Below, one piece after another: positions 7,130 through 12,462 of a stretch of 12,462 nucleotides of DNA (position 1 is its first letter; the number at the start of each line of letters is the position of its first letter). A program made the translations under genes and the position numbers. Source of the stretch: JANSWO01 sp964351875 (GTDB lineage Bacteria > Pseudomonadota > Gammaproteobacteria > Pseudomonadales > Azotimanducaceae). The notes beneath the pieces are model-generated. The model saw nothing but the letters and a program-made list of their open reading frames with translations. It was not told the origin of the DNA and did not search any database. Location: the NCBI GenBank assembly GCA_964351875.1, contig CAYGQC010000116.1:1-12462 (forward strand). The letters are read 5' to 3'.

Positions 7130-7600
7130 TTATCTCGTCTCGCTGTTCACGGCTCCGTCCTGCCGTTGGCGCCGAGACTTCGCTCGCCGCCTGTCTTGAA
7201 GCGTAGCTGCTAGCAGCGGCGCCACCTGCGTAATGGCCAATGTGCTGAAGAAACCCAGCGCGGGCGGCTTCATAAACGCAAATACCAGCCCCATCAGCAC
7301 AAACGTTCCGATCAGCCCCGCCATCGCCGCACCGATCGTCTTACCCTCGCCAATGAGCGCCTCGTCCTTCGGTGCCGTCGGCGCCTGCCTGACGAACTGC
7401 CGGGCGACAAAAAAGCCCGGCAAGCACACACACGCCCCAGCCAGCAAAGCCGCCAATGCCTGATCCCAGCCGATGAGCGTGAGCGCCAGAGCGCATACAC
7501 CCGCCAGCAACAACTGAATCAGCACAGTCTGTATCGGCACAGCCTGTATCGAAAAAGTCTGCATCGAAAAAGAGGTTGCTTGTTTGCGCGTACTCGTCAC
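7130..7600 (-). CDS. atpI: ATP synthase assembly protein I
   Basis: AtpI is a small membrane protein that helps assemble the c-ring; it is not part of the finished enzyme. I choose the GTG at 7598-7600 because a strong GGAGGG ribosome binding site lies 8 bases upstream; the first ATG, at 7564, has none. This gives 156 residues, about 30 more than E. coli AtpI. Four hydrophobic segments (about 26-44, 47-66, 88-109 and 114-134) fit the family, and the C-terminus is a basic tail (RRRAKSRRQR). Sequence similarity in this family is weak, so the call rests on topology and on position as first gene of the operon, before atpB. Residues 11-30 are four copies of a five-residue repeat encoded by a 15-bp DNA repeat, which explains part of the extra length. 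Confidence 0.87.
   Translation of the reverse strand: MTSTRKQATSFSMQTFSIQAVPIQTVLIQLLLAGVCALALTLIGWDQALAALLAGACVCLPGFFVARQFVRQAPTAPKDEALIGEGKTIGAAMAGLIGTFVLMGLVFAFMKPPALGFFSTLAITQVAPLLAATLQDRRRAKSRRQRQDGAVNSETR
7511..7570 (-). repeat. 15-bp in-frame minisatellite in the atpI N-terminus
   Basis: Three clear 15-base units (7526-7540, 7541-7555, 7556-7570) and one decayed unit (7511-7525) lie head to tail. On the plus strand the clear units read AGTCTGTATCGGCAC, AGCCTGTATCGAAAA and AGTCTGCATCGAAAA. Translated on the minus strand they give FSMQT, FSIQA, VPIQT and VLIQL, so the pattern aromatic/Val - x - Ile/Met - Gln - x recurs every five residues and merges into the first membrane segment. Confidence 0.88.
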
Positions 7601-7608
7601 GCTGCTAA

Positions 7609-7614
7609 CCCTCC
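7609..7614 (-). promoter_or_regulatory. Strong ribosome binding site that sets the atpI GTG start
   Basis: GGAGGG lies 8 bases before the GTG. It sits in the 9-base loop of a short hairpin (CTGC pairing with GCAG, 7602-7618), which would leave it exposed on the mRNA. Confidence 0.75.
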
Positions 7615-7629
7615 GCAGAACCCTGTGTG

Positions 7630-7648
7630 ACCGGTCTTGAAAGCCGGT
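7630..7648 (-). other. Short stem in the atp leader
   Basis: ACCGG and CCGGT form a 5-bp stem separated by 9 bases within the roughly 130-nt leader between the predicted transcription start and atpI. It is not a terminator, and its significance is uncertain. Confidence 0.3.
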
Positions 7649-7738
7649 GTCCGCAACAGCTCCGTGTCCGAATCGATGCTCAAATGCGCTTAAACAGGCT
7701 TGTCGCTGACCTCGAGAAGACCTCAAAAAGCGGCGCGA

Positions 7739-7767
7739 AGTATAGAGAGCGCCAGTTCGAGTGTCGA
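7739..7767 (-). promoter_or_regulatory. Predicted sigma70 promoter of the atp operon
   Basis: On the minus strand the -35 box is TCGACA (7762-7767) and the -10 box is TATACT (7739-7744), each matching 5 of 6 consensus bases, with the optimal 17-bp spacing. Transcription would begin near 7732 and give a leader of about 130 nt before atpI. It lies in the only sizeable gap between parB and the operon. Confidence 0.75.
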
Positions 7768-7804
7768 TTCGTTAAGCGAATTAATTGTTCGAATTTTGCG
7801 AACG
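7767..7804 (-). promoter_or_regulatory. A+T-rich UP-like element with two inverted repeats upstream of the atp promoter
   Basis: Immediately upstream of the -35 box is a distinctly A+T-rich stretch in otherwise G+C-rich DNA. It holds two inverted repeats: ATTCG-5-CGAAT (7767-7781) and GTTCG-7-CGAAC (7787-7803). The position fits an UP element for the RNA polymerase alpha subunit, or operator sites for a dimeric regulator. Neither is proven by sequence alone. Confidence 0.45.
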
Positions 7805-7852
7805 CTGGCTACTTCCGCATCTTTCGACGGGCCGATCACGGACGCGCGGCGG

Positions 7853-8794
7853 CTAGCGTCGTCGCAGGTGACTCAGAATCGCATCGAGCTGGTCCATGTT
7901 GGCATAGGCGATCACAAGCTGTCCCTTACCTTGGGGGTCATTGTCGATGCGCACCGGCGCACCCATCGATTCCGACAGCTCAATCTCCAGGCGGCGCGTG
8001 TCCGCATCCTTGCTGGCGGTCGGTTTCGCCGCGTCCGCAGCGGGCCTGGACAACTTGCGAACCAACGCTTCCGCCTGGCGCACCGATAGTTTCTTGCGCG
8101 CAATTTCCCGGCCCAGGCGTTCCTGGTCGATCGTCTCGAGGGAAAGCAGCGCCCGTGCATGGCCCATTTCCAGGTCGCCCGCCTCCAGCAGCGCCTGGAC
8201 GCCGGGCGCGACGTTCAGCAGTCGCAGCAGGTTCGCCACCGCCACGCGGGACTTGCCTACCGCATCCGCCACTTCCTGCTGGGTGAGCTGGAACTCATCA
8301 CGGAGTCGGGCAAGCGCCCGCGCTTCGTCCAGCGGGCTCAGGTCCTCACGCTGGATGTTCTCGATGAGCGCCATGGCGATGACGTCTTCGTCCGAGACAT
8401 CGCGAATCAGAACGGGAATCTGACCTAGGCCGGCTATCTGACATGCGCGCCAGCGCCGCTCGCCGGCAATAATCTCAAAACCGCCCGCTTCTCGGGGCCG
8501 AACGACAACCGGCTGCATCAGGCCCTGCTGCTTTATCGACGCTGCAAGCTCCTCCAGCGCGGCCTGGTCAAACTCGCGCCGCGGCTGATAGCGGCCGCGA
8601 TAAAGCTGGTCTACCGCCAGCTCACGCAGGCCCTCTAACGGCCTACTGCCGTCGCTGGCGGCTTGCTTCGCGGTTTCGGCCACTTCTGTGGCTTCGCGCT
8701 GACCCGGACTCTGGCCTGGTATAGATACGGGAGCCCGGCTCGCCGACGACGACAGCAGTGCATCCAACCCGCGACCCAGTCGTTTCTTGCTCAC
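7853..8794 (-). CDS. parB: Chromosome partitioning protein ParB (Spo0J family)
   Basis: ParB binds parS sites near the origin, spreads along DNA as a CTP-dependent clamp and stimulates ParA, so that origins segregate. It has 313 residues. The N-terminus KKRLGRGLDALL is the usual ParA-activating peptide. The CTP-binding domain contains QPRREFD (about 70-76), GERRWRA (111-117) and ENIQRE (145-150). The helix-turn-helix for parS is at about 169-190 (LTQQEVADAVGKSRVAVANLL), and the C-terminal 45 residues are the dimerisation domain. The GTG start overlaps the parA stop as GTGA and has a strong GAGGAGG ribosome binding site (8802-8808) inside parA. A 252-nt gap with the atp promoter follows. I see no intrinsic terminator between them, so some read-through into atp is possible. 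Confidence 0.97.
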   Translation of the reverse strand: MSKKRLGRGLDALLSSSASRAPVSIPGQSPGQREATEVAETAKQAASDGSRPLEGLRELAVDQLYRGRYQPRREFDQAALEELAASIKQQGLMQPVVVRPREAGGFEIIAGERRWRACQIAGLGQIPVLIRDVSDEDVIAMALIENIQREDLSPLDEARALARLRDEFQLTQQEVADAVGKSRVAVANLLRLLNVAPGVQALLEAGDLEMGHARALLSLETIDQERLGREIARKKLSVRQAEALVRKLSRPAADAAKPTASKDADTRRLEIELSESMGAPVRIDNDPQGKGQLVIAYANMDQLDAILSHLRRR

Positions 8795-9573
8795 GAGCGA
8801 GCCTCCTCGGCGGTGGCCAGGTGTTTGCGCTGCAACTCACCCGCTAGCGCCATATACGACACGGCTCCGCGCGACTGACGATCGTAGAGAATGACCGGCA
8901 GACCGTGGCTGGGCGCTTCCGCCAGGCGCACGTTACGAGGAATCACGGTGCGGAATACCGCGTCGCCAAAATAGTCGATGAGCTGGCGGGATACGTCCCG
9001 CGTGAGGGAGTTGCGAGGGTCATACATCGTTCGCAGGATGCCTTCGATCGCCAGGCGCGGATTTAACGTCTCGCGGACACGCTCGACCGTTTCCAACAGT
9101 GCTGTCAGGCCCTCGAGTGCGTAGTACTCGCACTGCATCGGCACAAGAATGCCATCGGCCGCGACCAGCGCATTGATGGTCAGGACGTTGAGGCTCGGCG
9201 GGCAATCGATAATAACGTACTGGTAGCTCGCCCGTTCGCCATTCAGCCGGGATTTCACTCGCTGCTCCCGATGATCCATGCCGAGCAGTTCAATCTCAGC
9301 AGCCGTTGCGTCCGTATTGGCTGGTATCAGATCAAAGCCCGGGGCGCAGCGTTGAACGACCTCGCGATGACTGGTTTCCGTCATAACCCAGTCGTACAGA
9401 TTGTATTCAACGGCGTTCTTGTCGACGCCACAACCCATAGTGGCATTGCCCTGGGGGTCTAAATCGACCAGAAGAACTTTCGAACCGGCGAGTGCGAGCG
9501 AGGCGGCAAGGTTGACGCTGGTTGTCGTCTTACCGACGCCGCCCTTCTGATTCACTACTGCTATTACGTGCAT
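8791..9573 (-). CDS. parA: Chromosome partitioning ATPase ParA (Soj family)
   Basis: ParA is a DNA-binding ATPase that works with ParB to move origin regions apart. The 260 residues, without an N-terminal DNA-binding extension, are typical of the chromosomal Soj type. The deviant Walker A motif KGGVGKTT is at 10-17 (signature lysine K10, P-loop lysine K15). The A' motif DLDPQGN is at 37-43, and Walker B is VIIDCPP at 120-126. The C-terminal signature AEAPSHGLPVILYD spans 218-231. Only an AGG-type ribosome binding site is seen before the ATG. It follows rsmG after 70 nt and overlaps parB by 4 nt, so the pair is probably translationally coupled. Confidence 0.97.
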   Translation of the reverse strand: MHVIAVVNQKGGVGKTTTSVNLAASLALAGSKVLLVDLDPQGNATMGCGVDKNAVEYNLYDWVMTETSHREVVQRCAPGFDLIPANTDATAAEIELLGMDHREQRVKSRLNGERASYQYVIIDCPPSLNVLTINALVAADGILVPMQCEYYALEGLTALLETVERVRETLNPRLAIEGILRTMYDPRNSLTRDVSRQLIDYFGDAVFRTVIPRNVRLAEAPSHGLPVILYDRQSRGAVSYMALAGELQRKHLATAEEARS

Positions 9574-9643
9574 GCTTCGTCGCCTGATGTGCCCATAGCT
9601 TCTGGTGGTCCGTACGCCCGGCCATCAGCCCTTTGAGCCTCGC

Positions 9644-10303
9644 TCACCCGGAGCGCGTCACTGAGAAAATTTGCCCGGACAGTTTGCCAGAAGCCAACCC
9701 ATCAGCGGTGTTTGCAGAATGTGCGTTTCGCCCGGCCGGCTCAATGATCACCTCTTGCTCGATCGCCACCGCCCGAGCGTCTCCGCCAGCCTGCCAATCG
9801 GCCGACTCCGCGCCCGTGAACAACAACGCCCGGCCATCGGCTTTCAATACGCGCAGTGCAAGAGCCCACAGCGTGTCCGGATCTGCCACCGCACGGGCGG
9901 TGACGACATCAGCGATTCCGGGCTCTAGCTGCGCCGCGTCGCTGTTGGCGACGGTTACGTTCGCAAGCTTCAGGGCGTGCGCCGCGAATGTGAGAAAGCG
10001 CGCCTTTTTTGCCATTCGTTCGACCAGTATGAATGAGAGTTCAGGGCGCGCTATCGCGAGCACAACGCCAGGGAAACCGCCGCCGGTGCCTATATCCACC
10101 ACCGTTCCGGCGCCGAGATGCACAAGGCCAGGAAGGGCTCGCAAGCTATCGAGGACGTGCCGCTCCCAGAGCCGATCGATGTCTTTGCGCGAAATGAGGT
10201 TATGAGCTCGGTTGCGCTCGACAACAAGGTCGGCAAATTGCTGCAGCGCCGTGAGCGTCGGAGCGGTGATGGTCGCAGCGGAAAACTCACCGCTGTGTCC
10301 CAT
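9644..10303 (-). CDS. rsmG: 16S rRNA (guanine527-N7)-methyltransferase
   Basis: RsmG (GidB) uses S-adenosylmethionine to methylate N7 of G527 in 16S rRNA; loss of this mark is known to give low-level streptomycin resistance in several bacteria. The 219 residues are a little longer than E. coli (207). Family patterns are NLISRKD (35-41), RHVLDSL (48-54), the cofactor loop DIGTGGGFPG (70-79), FILVERMAKKARFL (about 91-104) and TARAVAD (near 135). The extra length is mostly at the C-terminus, which is variable in the family. The ATG lies two bases after the mnmG stop codon, so the two genes form a unit, as in many bacteria. Confidence 0.96.
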   Translation of the reverse strand: MGHSGEFSAATITAPTLTALQQFADLVVERNRAHNLISRKDIDRLWERHVLDSLRALPGLVHLGAGTVVDIGTGGGFPGVVLAIARPELSFILVERMAKKARFLTFAAHALKLANVTVANSDAAQLEPGIADVVTARAVADPDTLWALALRVLKADGRALLFTGAESADWQAGGDARAVAIEQEVIIEPAGRNAHSANTADGLASGKLSGQIFSVTRSG

Positions 10304-10305
10304 AC

Positions 10306-12186
10306 CTACGCGCTCTCTCGCAGTTTCTTAGCGTGTACGAGCAGCACCGACAGCGCCGCCGGTGTCATGCCGGGAATGCTTGCCGCTCGCGCCAGCGTCG
10401 CAGGTCTGGCCTCGCCGAGCTTGCTGCGCAGCTCATTGGACAGGCCTTCCAGCGACGAGTAGTCGAGGTGCTCTGGCAACACCACCGCGTCGTGGCGGCG
10501 AACGCGTTCTATTTCTTTTTCCTGCCGAGCGACGTAGCCGGCGTACTTCGCTTCGATCTCAAGCTGCTCGATCGCATCGGCAGGCGCGTCGATTGCTATC
10601 GCTTCAAGCAGGCTAGCCAGCTTGATCTTCGGCCGCCGCACCAGATCCAGGGCAAAGGATTCGCGCTCTACTTTCTCACCTGTCTTCTGTTGAATCCGGG
10701 CCGCTTCATCGCCCCCCGCTCGTACGAGGTGTTTCGCAAGCCGTGCTTCCAGCTCAGCAACCGCCTCGCGCTTAGACTGATACGCAGCGAATCGATGCGC
10801 ACCAACAAGGCCCAGGTCTCGGCCTATCTGCGTCAGCCGAACGTCGGCGTTGTCTTCGCGCAGCCGCAGCCGGTACTCCGCGCGCGAGGTGAACATCCGA
10901 TACGGCTCTGTCGTGCCGTGGCTTATCAGGTCGTCCACCATGACGCCGATGTAGGCCTCATCTCGACGCGGACACCACGCACTCTTGCCAGACACCTTCA
11001 GTGCAGCGTTCGCGCCCGCAAGCAGCCCCTGAGCGCCGGCCTCTTCGTAACCCGTAGTGCCGTTGATCTGGCCAGCGAAAAACAGCCCTGGCACCGCTTT
11101 GGTTTCGAGCGACGGCTGAAGATCGCGCGGATCGAAGTAGTCGTACTCGATGGCGTAACCCGGGCGCGTGATGTGCGCGTTCTCAAAGCCAGTGATCGTG
11201 CGCACCACCTGGATCTGTACATCAAACGGCAGTGACGTCGAAATGCCATTGGGATACAACTCGGTGCTGTCGAGCCCTTCCGGCTCGATAAATATCTGGT
11301 GCGCGTCTTTCTGGGCGAAACGGACCACCTTGTCTTCAATGCTTGGGCAGTAGCGAGGACCCGTGCCTTCGATCACGCCGCTGTACAGGGGCGAGCGATC
11401 CAGGTTCGCGCGAATAATGTCGTGCGCCTTGGCATTCGTGTAGGTGATGTGGCAGACGACCTGGCGCGGATGATTGTCTGCGCTGCCAAGAAACGACATG
11501 ACGGGTCTTGGGTCATCGCCCGGCTGGGAATCCAGCCCAGCAAAATCGACCGTGCGGGCGTCGATACGCGGCGGCGTCCCGGTTTTCAGGCGGTCTACAC
11601 GAAACGGCAGGGCACGCAGCCGATCGGCTAGCGCATTCGACGGCGCATCACCCGCGCGACCACCGCTGTAGTTGTCCATGCCGATGTGAATTTTACCGCC
11701 GAGGAAGGTGCCCGTGGTGAGCACAACCGCAGGCGCATCGAAGCGCAGTCCCAACTGGGTCATGACGCCGCGAACGCAGCCGTCCTCGATCACCAGGTCC
11801 GTTACCGACTGCTGGAAAAGCAGCAGGTTGTCCTGATGCTCAATCACCCGGCGCATCGCCTGCCGATACAACGTCCGATCCGCCTGGGCTCGCGTGGCTC
11901 TGACTGCAGGGCCTTTACTGCCATTCAGCCGGCGAAAGTGAATACCCGCTTCGTCAGTAACCGTCGCCATCGCGCCGCCGAGCGCGTCGATTTCCCGAAC
12001 CAGGTGAGATTTGCCAATGCCGCCAATCGCCGGATTACACGACATCGCGCCGATCGTCTCGATGCTCTGGGTCAGCAGTAACGTGTTAGCGCCCATGCGC
12101 GCCGACGCTAAAGCCGCCTCGCAGCCAGCATGGCCCCCGCCAATGACAATGACGTCGTAGGTTGCGGTGGCTTTGATGGACGACAT
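10306..12186 (-). CDS. mnmG: tRNA uridine 5-carboxymethylaminomethyl modification enzyme MnmG
   Basis: MnmG (GidA) works with MnmE to install the carboxymethylaminomethyl group on the wobble uridine of certain tRNAs, using FAD, NADH, a folate and glycine. From the ATG at 12184-12186 it has 626 residues (629 in E. coli). The FAD loop is GGGHAG (16-21). The two cysteines important in E. coli are present: C50 in MSCNPAIGGIGK and the one in PRYCPSIEDK near residue 280. FFAGQINGTTGYEEA is near 365-380, and the C-terminal helical domain that binds MnmE and tRNA includes LDYSSLEGLSNELRSKL. The ATG is chosen because GGAG lies 6 bases upstream; an in-frame GTG four codons earlier has no ribosome binding site. 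It is the first gene of the unit; mnmE is not in the window. Confidence 0.97.
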   Translation of the reverse strand: MSSIKATATYDVIVIGGGHAGCEAALASARMGANTLLLTQSIETIGAMSCNPAIGGIGKSHLVREIDALGGAMATVTDEAGIHFRRLNGSKGPAVRATRAQADRTLYRQAMRRVIEHQDNLLLFQQSVTDLVIEDGCVRGVMTQLGLRFDAPAVVLTTGTFLGGKIHIGMDNYSGGRAGDAPSNALADRLRALPFRVDRLKTGTPPRIDARTVDFAGLDSQPGDDPRPVMSFLGSADNHPRQVVCHITYTNAKAHDIIRANLDRSPLYSGVIEGTGPRYCPSIEDKVVRFAQKDAHQIFIEPEGLDSTELYPNGISTSLPFDVQIQVVRTITGFENAHITRPGYAIEYDYFDPRDLQPSLETKAVPGLFFAGQINGTTGYEEAGAQGLLAGANAALKVSGKSAWCPRRDEAYIGVMVDDLISHGTTEPYRMFTSRAEYRLRLREDNADVRLTQIGRDLGLVGAHRFAAYQSKREAVAELEARLAKHLVRAGGDEAARIQQKTGEKVERESFALDLVRRPKIKLASLLEAIAIDAPADAIEQLEIEAKYAGYVARQEKEIERVRRHDAVVLPEHLDYSSLEGLSNELRSKLGEARPATLARAASIPGMTPAALSVLLVHAKKLRESA

Positions 12187-12235
12187 GCTGGTCTCCACTT
12201 CGGTGAGGCGGCGAGCCTCGAATTTGGGGCGCGCG

Positions 12236-12241
12236 AGTATA
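12236..12241 (-). promoter_or_regulatory. Possible -10 box for mnmG
   Basis: TATACT, identical to the -10 box of the atp promoter, lies 49 bases before the mnmG ATG on the minus strand. No good -35 hexamer is present 16-18 bases further upstream, so this is a weak call. Confidence 0.3.
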
Positions 12242-12284
12242 CATTATGCCGGTGAGAAGGCTGGGTGGGTTGGGGTCGCAGAAA

Positions 12285-12298
12285 TACACGCGAGTGTA
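12285..12298. other. Short tetraloop hairpin
   Basis: TACAC and GTGTA form a perfect 5-bp stem around GCGA. Short, but part of a cluster of stems in this non-coding region. Confidence 0.35.
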
Positions 12299-12313
12299 GG
12301 GGTGGCCAGCGGA

Positions 12314-12359
12314 CTCTTTACCTAGACCGATTGCTTGCGCAATCGGTCTAGGTAAAGAG
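12314..12359. repeat. Perfect 21-bp inverted repeat with 4-base loop
   Basis: The arm 12314-12334 (starting CTCTTTACCT) is the exact reverse complement of 12339-12359, with TTGC between them. No T-run follows on either strand, so it is not a standard intrinsic terminator, although a role in ending a gene beyond the window is possible. It lies about 130 bases upstream of the mnmG start. Confidence 0.92.
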
Positions 12360-12393
12360 CAAGTGCCGAACCCCGGAGATCACCACGTCGCAC

Positions 12394-12406
12394 GATGCTG
12401 CGCATC
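12394..12406. other. Small inverted repeat
   Basis: GATGC and GCATC form a 5-bp stem around TGC. It is short enough to occur by chance. Confidence 0.25.
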
Positions 12407-12428
12407 TGGCTCCTCGATGTGTGGACTC

Positions 12429-12447
12429 CTCCCCCGTTCTGGGGGAG
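12429..12447. repeat. G+C-rich inverted repeat at the window edge
   Basis: CTCCCCC and GGGGGAG form a perfect 7-bp stem around GTTCT. The flanks lack a T-run. Stems of this C-run/G-run kind are often dispersed intergenic repeats, but only one copy is seen here. Confidence 0.6.
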
Positions 12448-12462
12448 CGTTGTAGTTCTAAC

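Noticed and set aside
7601..7726. Longer atpI starting at an in-frame TTG at 7726
   Set aside because: It would begin almost at the predicted transcription start and adds 42 residues unlike AtpI. The GTG at 7600 has a strong ribosome binding site and gives a more normal length.
10333..11235. 300-codon plus-strand open frame opposite mnmG
   Set aside because: It is antisense to conserved mnmG sequence, has no family motif and no ribosome binding site, so it is read as a shadow.
12187..12198. mnmG starting at GTG 12198
   Set aside because: No ribosome binding site precedes it, and the bases of this GTG codon region themselves supply the GGAG for the ATG at 12186.
12199..12462. Replication origin next to mnmG, as in E. 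coli
   Set aside because: I see no DnaA boxes (TTATNCACA) and no A+T-rich unwinding region in this stretch. The origin may still lie beyond the edge.
12322..12462. 46-codon minus-strand frame open from the window edge
   Set aside because: It has no recognisable motif, it runs through three hairpins, and its stop codon is inside the 21-bp palindrome. An open frame this short in G+C-rich DNA is not evidence of a gene.
12440..12462. Integron attC-like end (GCGTTG...TTCTAAC) at the right edge
   Set aside because: The final heptamer has T where the RYYYAAC consensus needs a purine, and the partner half-site cannot be seen because the window ends.
1..12462. CRISPR arrays, insertion sequences, tRNA or rRNA genes, toxin-antitoxin or defence genes
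   Set aside because: Looked for on both strands; no repeat-spacer pattern, transposase, cloverleaf or defence-type protein is visible. Nearly all the sequence is accounted for by conserved housekeeping genes.

Overview
The window is a conserved chromosomal housekeeping locus read entirely from the minus strand: mnmG - rsmG - parA - parB - atpI - atpB - atpE - atpF - atpH - atpA - atpG - atpD - atpC. The order tRNA-modification gene, rRNA methylase, chromosome-partition pair, then the F1Fo ATP synthase operon is that of Pseudomonas-like Gammaproteobacteria (enterics lack parAB here). The ATP synthase proteins resemble the E. coli subunits closely over their whole length. Together with the G+C-rich, GTG-using coding sequence, this suggests a non-enteric, probably aerobic gammaproteobacterium; I cannot place it more precisely. 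The N run suggests a draft or metagenome assembly.

Layout from the right edge (5' on the coding strand): 12187-12462 is a non-coding block with several hairpins, including a perfect 21-bp stem, and a weak possible mnmG promoter. mnmG and rsmG are 2 nt apart. parA follows after 70 nt and overlaps parB by 4 nt. A 252-nt gap then holds the clearest promoter in the window (TCGACA-17-TATACT), which should drive the whole atp operon. The operon encodes the assembly protein (I), the proton-channel Fo subunits (a, c, b) and the F1 subunits (delta, alpha, gamma, beta, epsilon). The c-subunit has the E. coli-type proton-site context, so it is read as an H+ enzyme. The window stops 41 nt after atpC, before the next gene.

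atpA carries 100 Ns flanked by an exact 55-bp duplication. Collapsing the duplicate and the Ns restores one 514-residue alpha subunit, so the break is almost certainly an assembly artefact and not a split gene.

I see no new defence, mobile or biosynthetic system. The less ordinary signals are non-coding or repetitive: a 4 x 8-bp tandem repeat with four ACGGA (CsrA/RsmA-like) motifs between atpI and atpB; a related ACGACRG motif before atpB, atpE and atpD; a 15-bp in-frame minisatellite at the start of atpI; a 177-nt atpD-atpC spacer with a strong hairpin; and the palindrome upstream of mnmG.
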